Shown here: one piece after another, positions 57,789 to 64,000 of the stretch | Layout of the letters: the number at the start of each line of letters is the position of its first letter | Position numbering within the stretch: position 1 is the first letter of the stretch | Assembly: GCA_964518875.1 (NCBI GenBank) | Contig: CAZFHI010000005.1 | Location: 1 to 64,000, forward strand | Direction of reading: 5' to 3' | DNA: 64,000 bases | From: DTU024 sp964518875 | Lineage (GTDB): Bacteria > Bacillota > Clostridia > Christensenellales > Aristaeellaceae | Program-made: the position numbers and the translations under genes | Notes under the pieces: model-generated | The model's database searches: none | Told to the model about the DNA's origin: nothing | The model's input: only the letters and a program-made list of their open reading frames with translations

Positions 57789-60200
57789 TTAGCCGCGTAT
57801 CTCTCCTCCAAGCTTTTTGCTCAATTCCTTAATTATTTTCGCCATCCTGCCGTCTATTTCACTGGGGCTAAGCGTAGCGTCGTTTTTTCCGAACCACACG
57901 CGTATCAGCAGGGATTTTTTGCCTTCCGGCACCTGCCTGCCATGGTATTCTTCAACAAACGCCAGGTCTGAAACTATGGGTCTTAGCGTTTTTTCTATGT
58001 CCTTCCACAGTATGTTTTTATCGAGTATAACGGAAAAGTCCTGCTCTACCTGTGGGTACAGCGGCAGAGGCTTGTAGCGGTTGTCCCTTGAAGCAAACGG
58101 CTTTAACGCGTCGACATTAAGCTCGAATATCACGCAGTGCGCCTTTTTAATGTCCGCGCATTTAAGCGTTTTGGGGGACAGAAGCCCTGAAGACCCTATA
58201 ACTTCGCCGTTAAACACTATGTTGAGCCAGGCGTTTTTATCCGCCCACGATGGCTTTGCTATATTATCAAAGCTGTATTTTTCCGCCATGCATACGCGGG
58301 GAAGCTGCTCAAGTATGCCCTTTGCGTTAAGCAGAAGGGTTTCCGGGTTTTCGCCCGCGAGCGCGCCGCACAGGTGCACGGGCTGCAGGGGCAGCTTTTC
58401 GTCAGGCTCGCTCGGGCTCGTTTCGCCTTTCTTAAACACCTGCGTCATTTCAAACACGGAAAAGCTGTCAAAGTAGCGCAGGTTGTCGCGCACCGCTTCG
58501 AGCATGTTAGGCACGAGCGAAGCGCGCAGGCAAGCGTTTTCAGGGGAAGGCGGGCTTGAAATATTAATTAAATCGTTTTTGTCCATGCCCGCGGCCTCTA
58601 TAAAACTGTCAGAAGCCCAGGGATACGTGAACACTTCCTGCATGTTGCAGCGGAAGGCTAAAAACTCGCATATGGCGCGCTGCAAATTATATTTTGGCTC
58701 TTTAACGGCACCGTAAAGCGTAACCTTTGGAGGAATATACTCAAAGTTTTCATAGCCTATCATGCGGGCTATTTCCTCTAATATATCGTCGGGCAAAGAA
58801 ATATCGCCCGTGGAGCGGAAGCTTGGCGCGTTGACAAGCAGGCTTTCGCCCTTGTCTTCAATAGTAAAGCCAAGCGGCGTAAGGCTCTTTTCTATTTCGC
58901 TTATGGAAACGCTTCTGCCTAAACGGGTGTTGAGCCAGTCAACGCTGCAAAGCACCTTTTTATTTACAGTGGGCTTTTTAATGACGTCGCCCATAGCCGT
59001 AATGCGGCTGTCCGGGAATATGGATTTTATAAGCTCCTGCGCTACGCCTATGGTTTGGCTTACCCTCTGGGTGTCCAGCCCTTTTTCGTTCCTTAAAGAG
59101 GAATCCGTATGTATTCTGTATTTGCTCGCGGTGCGGCGTATGGTCAGAGCGTTAAACGTGGCTGTTTCAAGCAGCATGGAATCCGTGTCTTCAAGTATGG
59201 AGTCCTCCCCGCCGCCCATAATACCGGCTAAGGCCATGGGCTTATTGCCGCTGCATATAAGCAGATCGGCGTCGTCAAGGGTGAGCTCCGTCTTATCAAG
59301 CAGGGTAAGCTTTTCTTTATCGCGCGCTTCGCGCACCTCTATGCCGGATTCAACGTGCCTTGCGTCAAAGCCGTGCGTAGGCTGCCCTAAAGCGAGCATT
59401 AAATAGTTTGTTGCGTCCACAAGCGCGTTTATAGGGCGCAGGCCGCACAGAAAAAGCTTTTTCTGTATGTCGTAAGGCGCCGGAACGTTTTTAACGCCTT
59501 CAAACTTAATCCCGGTATATCTTAGGCAGTTTTCGCTTTCTATTGTTACGGGGAAACTTTCAACTGCGTCGGGCTTTTTAAACTCCGGCAGCTTTTTAAG
59601 CGGAACGCCGTATATAGCCGAAAGCTCTCTCGCTATGCCGTAATGTCCCCAAAGGTCCGGCCTGTTTGTCATGGACTTGTTGTCTATTTCAAGCACCAGA
59701 TCGTCAAGCCCCAGAACGTCCGCAAGATTGTCGCCCGGCTTGCAGCTAAAGCCCTTTAAGTCCAGAATTATGCCGTCGTGCTCCGCCGGGAATAATTCGC
59801 CAAGCTGCAATTCGTCCGAAGCGCATATCATGCCGTCGCTTTTTACGCCGCGCAGCTTGCTGCTCTTTATTTTAACGGGCTCGCCCTGCCCGTGCCACAC
59901 AACGCGGCTCCCTGGAAGCGCCACGGCGACGTACTGGTTTTCATAAAGGTTGGTGCCGCCGCACACTATTTGAGCAGGGGCGTTTTGCCCCGTGTCCACC
60001 ATGCAGACGCGCAGCTTGTCCGCGTTGGGGTGCTTTGAAACGCTTATAATTTTCCCCGCGACTATATTGCTAAAGCCGTCTTTGGGGTTTACGACGCTTT
60101 CAACTTCGACCGTGCGCATGGTAAGGTCGTAGGCAAGTTTGGAAGCCGTAATTTCAGGCAAATCAACATATTCTTTTATCCAATTAAGGGAAACTTTCAT
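57789..60200 (-). CDS. pheT: Phenylalanine--tRNA ligase beta subunit
   Basis: An 803 aa subunit. N-terminal tRNA-binding (EMAP II-like) domain with NIVAGKIISVSKHPNADKLR and CGGTNLYENQYVAVALPGSR; B3/B4 editing domain with LDDLVLEIDNKSMTNRPDLW and KLFLCGLRPINALVDATNYL, LGQPTHGFDA; B5 domain and core in the middle; FDX-ACB anticodon-recognition domain at the C-terminus (YKPLPLYPQVEQDFSVILDK). Full length. It works as an alpha2-beta2 tetramer with PheS and lies 12 bp past pheS. Confidence 0.98.
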   Translation of the reverse strand: MKVSLNWIKEYVDLPEITASKLAYDLTMRTVEVESVVNPKDGFSNIVAGKIISVSKHPNADKLRVCMVDTGQNAPAQIVCGGTNLYENQYVAVALPGSRVVWHGQGEPVKIKSSKLRGVKSDGMICASDELQLGELFPAEHDGIILDLKGFSCKPGDNLADVLGLDDLVLEIDNKSMTNRPDLWGHYGIARELSAIYGVPLKKLPEFKKPDAVESFPVTIESENCLRYTGIKFEGVKNVPAPYDIQKKLFLCGLRPINALVDATNYLMLALGQPTHGFDARHVESGIEVREARDKEKLTLLDKTELTLDDADLLICSGNKPMALAGIMGGGEDSILEDTDSMLLETATFNALTIRRTASKYRIHTDSSLRNEKGLDTQRVSQTIGVAQELIKSIFPDSRITAMGDVIKKPTVNKKVLCSVDWLNTRLGRSVSISEIEKSLTPLGFTIEDKGESLLVNAPSFRSTGDISLPDDILEEIARMIGYENFEYIPPKVTLYGAVKEPKYNLQRAICEFLAFRCNMQEVFTYPWASDSFIEAAGMDKNDLINISSPPSPENACLRASLVPNMLEAVRDNLRYFDSFSVFEMTQVFKKGETSPSEPDEKLPLQPVHLCGALAGENPETLLLNAKGILEQLPRVCMAEKYSFDNIAKPSWADKNAWLNIVFNGEVIGSSGLLSPKTLKCADIKKAHCVIFELNVDALKPFASRDNRYKPLPLYPQVEQDFSVILDKNILWKDIEKTLRPIVSDLAFVEEYHGRQVPEGKKSLLIRVWFGKNDATLSPSEIDGRMAKIIKELSKKLGGEIRG

Positions 60201-60212
60201 ACTTCCTCCGTA

Positions 60213-61250
60213 TTATTTAAACTGTTTAAGGAAACGCAGGTCCGCGCTGTGGAAAAGCCTTACGTCGTCTACGCCGTAGCGCATCATAACAAGCCTGTCA
60301 AGGCCTATGTTCATATAAAAGCCTGAATAAACGGAAGGGTCAAGCCCCGCCGCCTTAAGCACGTTCGGGTGCGGCGTGCCGCCCGGCATAACCTCTATCC
60401 AGCCGGCGTTCTTGCACACCTTGCAGCCTTTGCCGCCGCATACGAGGCACTTCATATCTATTTCAAAGCCGGGCTCCACAAACGGGAAAAAGCCAGCGCG
60501 CATACGCACGTCGACGGGCCGTCCGAAAACCTTTTCCAAAACGGTGTTAATAAGCAGCTTGCCGGACGAAAAAGGGAAGTCCTTTTCAACTATAAGCGCT
60601 TCGTACTGGAAAAAGGCTCTCTCGTGCCTGGCGTCCGTGCTTTCGTTCCTGTAAACTCTTCCGGGGTACACAAAGCGTGCGGGCGCTCCGTGCTTTTTAA
60701 GGTAGCGCACGCTGCCGCCCGTAAGATGGGGCCTGAGGCACAGCCTGTCAAAGCCCTTTTTGTTTTCAGTGCCCTTGAGCCAGAAGGTATCCATGCTGTC
60801 CCTTGCGGGGTGGTCGGGAGGAAAATTTAAATTGTCAAAAGCGTAGGCTTCGCTTGTTATTTCGTCCTCTGAATATATTTCAAAGCCTAAAGACATAAAC
60901 GCGTCGTTTAAGTCGTAGCACATCTGCTTTATAGGGTGCAGAGCGCCAGTGGCTGAAACGTTGCCTGGCAGCGTCATATCGAAGGGAGCGTCAAGATTTG
61001 ACGCGTTTTCAAGTATGTCCGCTTCCTTGCTGTCGAGCGCTTCAAGCATCCGCTGCTTAACCTCGTTTGCGAATCTTCCGGTTTCCCTTTTTTCTTCCGG
61101 GCTTAGCTTCGCCAGGCCCTTTAATATACCGGTAAGCGCGCCCTTTTTGCCCGTGTATTTCTGCCTTATGGCAAAAAGCTCTTCGCTGCTTTTGGCGAGG
61201 GCTATGTCCTGCTCCGCTTCTTTGAGCATTTGTTTTAATTCTTCCTGCAT
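60213..61250 (-). CDS. pheS: Phenylalanine--tRNA ligase alpha subunit
   Basis: A 345 aa catalytic subunit with class II core. Helical N-terminus (QEELKQMLKEAEQDIALAKS), LHPIKQMCYDLNDAFMSLGF, FDNLNFPPDHPARDSMDTFW, motif 2 region RVYRNESTDARHERAFFQYE with the conserved Arg, and motif 3 NIGLDRLVMMRYGVDDVRLF. GGAGG precedes the ATG. Heads the pheS-pheT pair; a promoter lies about 100 bp upstream. Confidence 0.98.
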   Translation of the reverse strand: MQEELKQMLKEAEQDIALAKSSEELFAIRQKYTGKKGALTGILKGLAKLSPEEKRETGRFANEVKQRMLEALDSKEADILENASNLDAPFDMTLPGNVSATGALHPIKQMCYDLNDAFMSLGFEIYSEDEITSEAYAFDNLNFPPDHPARDSMDTFWLKGTENKKGFDRLCLRPHLTGGSVRYLKKHGAPARFVYPGRVYRNESTDARHERAFFQYEALIVEKDFPFSSGKLLINTVLEKVFGRPVDVRMRAGFFPFVEPGFEIDMKCLVCGGKGCKVCKNAGWIEVMPGGTPHPNVLKAAGLDPSVYSGFYMNIGLDRLVMMRYGVDDVRLFHSADLRFLKQFK

Positions 61251-61555
61251 ATTTCCTCCAAAAACCGTGTTTTACAGCGTAAATGATACGCGGCGTAAGC
61301 CTTGCTTAAATCTGCCGCGCCGTTGCTGTTTATTGTTGCAGCGCAAGCATTATAGCAAATAAGGCGGAATAGAACAAGGTGAAAGAGAAGGTTTTAAGCC
61401 GCGCGCCTCGTATCGCGGCTTATGGTTTTATTGCATGGAAACTTTTTTGATTTTATAATTTTTCATACATATTTTACCTTTTCTTTATGCCGTCTTAACG
61501 TATTATATGTTATATTGGTCTGGGCTTTTAAGCCTGCGAACTGGAGTTTATTAAA
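61251..61555. other. Divergent intergenic region upstream of pheS
   Basis: A 305 bp region holding the pheS promoter and leader (about 90 nt) and, on the other strand, the upstream part of the serine hydrolase gene. No T-box consensus (AGGGTGGNACCGCG) is found on the minus strand, although many Firmicutes control pheST by a T-box. No clear plus-strand promoter was found. Confidence 0.6.
61349..61377 (-). promoter_or_regulatory. Promoter of pheST
   Basis: On the minus strand TTGTTC (61377-61372), 17 bp spacer, TATAAT (61354-61349). Confidence 0.6.
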
Positions 61556-62629
61556 ATGACTAAAGCGAAGAAAATTTTTATAGGCGCCGCCGCCCTGCTT
61601 GTTATAGCAATAGTTGCAGGACTGCGTTTGTACGCAAAACGGCAGATTAAAAAAATACCTAAAATGACCGCAAAAGAATGCCTTGACTATACTTTAGAGG
61701 GCAAAGAAGGCGCGACCGTAACGGTAGGCGTCATAAAAAACGGCGCGGCGGAATGGCGCGTGTACGGTAAGGACGGCGCGGAAATTAAAAAGGAGCTTTA
61801 CAGCTATGAAACAGGCTCCGTTACTAAAACCATAACGGCGGGCATAATTGCGGAACTTGTAGATGACGGCAAGTTAAATTTGGACGACACCATAGATAAA
61901 TATTTAAATCTGCCTTCTAATAAAAAATATCCCTCCTTGCGCGAACTGCTTACCCATACGTCTGGGTATAAAGAGCACTACTTTGAAAGCCCTATGATAG
62001 GCAATTTCTTTTCTTCCAAAAACAGTTTCCGCGGCATAACGGATAATATGGCGCTTAACAGAATAGCGAAAGTAAATACTGAAAACGCCGATAAAAGCTG
62101 GAGATACTCAAATTTCGGCTTTGCGGCGCTGGGACAGATAATAGAAGCCGTTACTGGTTCAACTTATACGGATAAGGCGAACGCGTTTTTAAATGAACTG
62201 GGAATGGCTCGTTCCCACGTTTCAAACGGGAAAAGCGAAAATAAAAACTATTGGGATTGGGAAAAAGAAGACGCGTATCTGCCCGCCGGGGCGATGATAT
62301 CCAATATAGAGGATATGCTGGTATACGCCAAGCTTCAGCTTAGCAATACGGGCGTATACGCTAAAACGCACGATATTATGGCTAAAGTAAACGCCACAAG
62401 CAAAAAATACGAATTGATGGATATAAGGGTTGACGCCATGGGGATGGCATGGATAATAGATACTAAGCACGGCTTTATATGGCATAACGGCGCCACTGGC
62501 AGCTATAACTGCTACATAGGCTTTTGCCCCAAAACGCAGACGGCGGCAGTGGTATTGTCAAATCTTCCGCCCGAATACAAAATACCGGCGACCGTTACAG
62601 GCATAAAAATACTAAAGGAAATGCAGTAG
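61556..62629 (+). CDS. Serine hydrolase of the beta-lactamase class C/penicillin-binding type
   Basis: A 357 aa protein with an N-terminal membrane or signal helix (KIFIGAAALLVIAIVAGLRL). Catalytic set: Ser88-x-x-Lys91 (SYETGSVTKTITAG), Tyr184-Ser-Asn (WRYSNFGFAALG), and HNGATGSYNCYIG as the third motif, in place of the usual K-S/T-G. Likely an esterase or peptidase of the cell wall rather than a true beta-lactamase. The start ATG 61556 is preceded by GGAG about eight bases upstream. The GNAT gene follows 14 bp later. Confidence 0.85.
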   Translation: MTKAKKIFIGAAALLVIAIVAGLRLYAKRQIKKIPKMTAKECLDYTLEGKEGATVTVGVIKNGAAEWRVYGKDGAEIKKELYSYETGSVTKTITAGIIAELVDDGKLNLDDTIDKYLNLPSNKKYPSLRELLTHTSGYKEHYFESPMIGNFFSSKNSFRGITDNMALNRIAKVNTENADKSWRYSNFGFAALGQIIEAVTGSTYTDKANAFLNELGMARSHVSNGKSENKNYWDWEKEDAYLPAGAMISNIEDMLVYAKLQLSNTGVYAKTHDIMAKVNATSKKYELMDIRVDAMGMAWIIDTKHGFIWHNGATGSYNCYIGFCPKTQTAAVVLSNLPPEYKIPATVTGIKILKEMQ

Positions 62630-62643
62630 ATTTAAAAAAATAT

Positions 62644-63135
62644 ATGGATATAGATTTTGAAGAACTGACGCATGATAATTACAATTTGGCGCGTAATATA
62701 CAGTATGACGATGTGCGAAACAGCTTTGTAGACGAATTATCGACCGTTATGGAGCTTACCGATTACGGAGTAAAGCATAACTGTTCGGGGCATACTTTTC
62801 TTATAAAATTTAAGGGACGGCCTGTAGGAATAATACTGCCTGGCGAAGCGTTTTCCTGGGAAACCGATCCCCCTTATTTAAAGGAGCGGCCTTTCTATCG
62901 TTTAACGTGTTTTTTTATTGATAAAAAATACAATGGAACAGGCGTTGGCGGAGCCGCTCTGGAAAAAGCGATTGTTCTTGTTTATAATGATTTTGGCGTC
63001 CGCCCTATAGTGCTCGGGTGCCATAAGGACAATAAAAGCGCCGCCGCGTTTTATATGAAGCATGGTTTTTCAAAAACAAACTTTATGGAAGGCAGCGATT
63101 GCTACTATACGCGCTTCCCTGACAAACAAATTTAA
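62644..63135 (+). CDS. GNAT N-acetyltransferase
   Basis: A 163 aa acyltransferase using acetyl-CoA. The core shows RLTCFFIDKKYNGTGVGGAA with the R/Q-x-x-G-x-G/A-like pyrophosphate loop, and FGVRPIVLGCHKDNKSAAAF followed by YMKHGFSKTNF in the last part. ATG 62644 is chosen as the start; the longer frame that begins at 62524 lies inside the upstream gene. No strong ribosome-binding site is seen, so translation may be coupled to the hydrolase gene. Substrate unknown. Confidence 0.8.
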   Translation: MDIDFEELTHDNYNLARNIQYDDVRNSFVDELSTVMELTDYGVKHNCSGHTFLIKFKGRPVGIILPGEAFSWETDPPYLKERPFYRLTCFFIDKKYNGTGVGGAALEKAIVLVYNDFGVRPIVLGCHKDNKSAAAFYMKHGFSKTNFMEGSDCYYTRFPDKQI

Positions 63136-63156
63136 ATTTGCAGTAAAGGAGCGCCG

Positions 63157-63696
63157 ATGAATATAATAATATACGGTTCGCAGTACGGAACGGCAAAAAG
63201 ATATGCGGAAGAACTATCAAACAGAACGGGAATTGAATTAAAATCATATGAATGTGTTGAAGACGTCAATAAATATGAAAATATCGTCTTTATAGGAGCC
63301 TTGTACGCCGGCGGAGTAAAGGGCATGAAAAAAACTTTTAAGCGTATGGCAGATTGTTCGCTTCACAAGATTATTATTGCTACAGTGGGCCTTGCCGACC
63401 CTGACGACAGGGAAAACATCAAGGCTATAAAAAAAGGAATTAAGAACCAGCTTCCCGAAGAAGTGTATAATAAAGCTATTGTTTTTAATCTGCGCGGCGG
63501 AATCGATTACTCAAGGCTCAATTTCAAGCACAAGATAATGATGAGCATGCTGTATAAAAAAGCTGTCAAAATGCCGGAAGAAAAGAAAACGTCAGAAGTA
63601 AAGGCTATGATTGAAACGTACAATAAGCAGGTGGATTTTGTAGACTTTGAAAGCCTGAACCCCATTATACGTGAATTAGCGAATACGGTTTGCTGA
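63157..63696 (+). CDS. Flavodoxin-like protein
   Basis: A 179 aa FMN-binding flavodoxin-domain protein. The N-terminal IIIYGSQYGTAKRYAEELSN is the phosphate-binding loop, FIGALYAGGVKGMKKTFK the second flavin contact and KIIIATVGLADPDDRENIK the third. The length and the C-terminal part resemble HemG-type or other flavodoxin-like oxidoreductases. It follows the GNAT gene after 21 bp with AAAGGAG upstream, so the three genes may be one transcript. The enzyme partner is unknown. Confidence 0.82.
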   Translation: MNIIIYGSQYGTAKRYAEELSNRTGIELKSYECVEDVNKYENIVFIGALYAGGVKGMKKTFKRMADCSLHKIIIATVGLADPDDRENIKAIKKGIKNQLPEEVYNKAIVFNLRGGIDYSRLNFKHKIMMSMLYKKAVKMPEEKKTSEVKAMIETYNKQVDFVDFESLNPIIRELANTVC

Positions 63697-63798
63697 TTTT
63701 ATCGCGTCCCTTGCGTCATATTCTTAAAAAGCTGTAAAGCGAGTATTTTATTATACTAGCGTTTAGCTTATACAAACTTAAATTTTTGGAGGAACTTT

Positions 63799-64000
63799 AT
63801 GAAAATATTTTTAAAAGCGTTGATTCGAGGAATTATACCCTTCGCTATTACGACAGGCATATCCTTAATAATGCGTTACCAAAAGATGGACGCGTTCCAG
63901 GTAAAATCCACTTTTGTAACAGGGCTTATTATAGCTTTTGTTGCGGCATCCTCAGTAATATATGAAATTGACAGCTGGTCAATTAAAAAGCAGTCGCTTA
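63799..64000 (+). CDS. DUF3021-like membrane protein, partial at window end
   Basis: The start of a gene from ATG 63799 behind GGAGG, open to the end of the window (67 codons). The visible part begins MKIFLKALIRGIIPFAITTG, shows two membrane helices (IIPFAITTGISLIMRY and FVTGLIIAFVAASSVIY) separated by a polar loop, and ends in IDSWSIKKQSL. This resembles DUF3021 proteins, which often accompany LytTR-type regulators. Only the N-terminus can be seen, so the call is tentative. Confidence 0.55.
   Translation, partial: MKIFLKALIRGIIPFAITTGISLIMRYQKMDAFQVKSTFVTGLIIAFVAASSVIYEIDSWSIKKQSL

Noticed and set aside
61251..61555. T-box riboswitch upstream of pheS
   Set aside because: The T-box consensus (AGGGTGGNACCGCG) is not present and the leader is too short.

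Overview
The window reads as chromosomal DNA of a low-to-mid GC Bacillota, most likely a clostridial lineage. The evidence is a CggR-type glycolytic regulator, Gram-positive LexA boxes, DUF896/YnzC, VanW-domain and LCP proteins, a Fur-family/ZnuABC zinc locus, AsnA, strong GGAGG ribosome-binding sites and frequent TTG/GTG starts. No rRNA, tRNA, insertion sequence, integrase or CRISPR array was seen. The order is inferred only, not proven.

Left part (1-21.6 kb). A glycolytic operon cggR-pgk-tpiA-gpmI lies on the minus strand; gap and eno are absent from it. An AT-rich spacer with a degenerate 18-20 bp repeat leads to an SOS-type promoter (LexA box) driving a 54-aa HTH protein and a 113-aa phage late-activator-like protein. 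Then follow a sugar ABC importer without its ATPase, a Tat locus (TatB-like, TatA, TatC with a long acidic Ser/Asp-rich N-terminus), a ThuA-like protein, a 1.3 kb repeat-rich spacer with a candidate small RNA or attenuator, a small unknown gene, a 130 bp duplication, ogt, a MATE exporter, and a MoxR/DUF58/transglutaminase operon.

Middle part (21.8-43.4 kb). Minus strand: an M20 amidohydrolase with a YfcC-type carrier, and a zinc-uptake operon (Fur-type regulator, small membrane protein, ZnuA, ZnuC, ZnuB, OB-fold-like lipoprotein) behind a 17 bp operator-like palindrome. BirA and a short-chain dehydrogenase are divergent. An LCP-like/secreted unknown/DUF3048 operon follows. The most striking element is a nine-gene minus-strand operon at 33.8-38.5 kb: scaffold, major capsid, two head-tail connector genes, three unknown small genes, NlpC/P60 endolysin and holin. 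Seven of its eight junctions are 4-nt start/stop overlaps, a perfect LexA box stands in front, and there is no terminase, portal, tape measure, tail tube, integrase or repressor. With the LexA-controlled activator at 6 kb it looks like parts of a dispersed, SOS-inducible phage-derived system (domesticated particle or gene-transfer-agent-like). This is inference. A phosphodiesterase, a Gate-domain membrane protein, a DacF-like carboxypeptidase and a 3-hydroxyisobutyrate-dehydrogenase-like enzyme follow.

Right part (43.4-64 kb). A minus-strand operon carries an MMPL exporter, an exported partner, an ECF sigma factor, a zinc-finger/DUF4349 putative anti-sigma protein and a SIMPL-domain protein. 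An Eis-like acetyltransferase precedes a seven-gene plus-strand operon (GT2-GtrA, NAGPA-like, divergent Lgt-like, YnzC, two VanW-domain proteins, AsnA) bounded by a promoter and a 38 bp palindrome. pheS-pheT and an LCP protein are on the minus strand. A class C-type serine hydrolase, a GNAT enzyme, a flavodoxin-like protein and a truncated DUF3021-like gene close the window.
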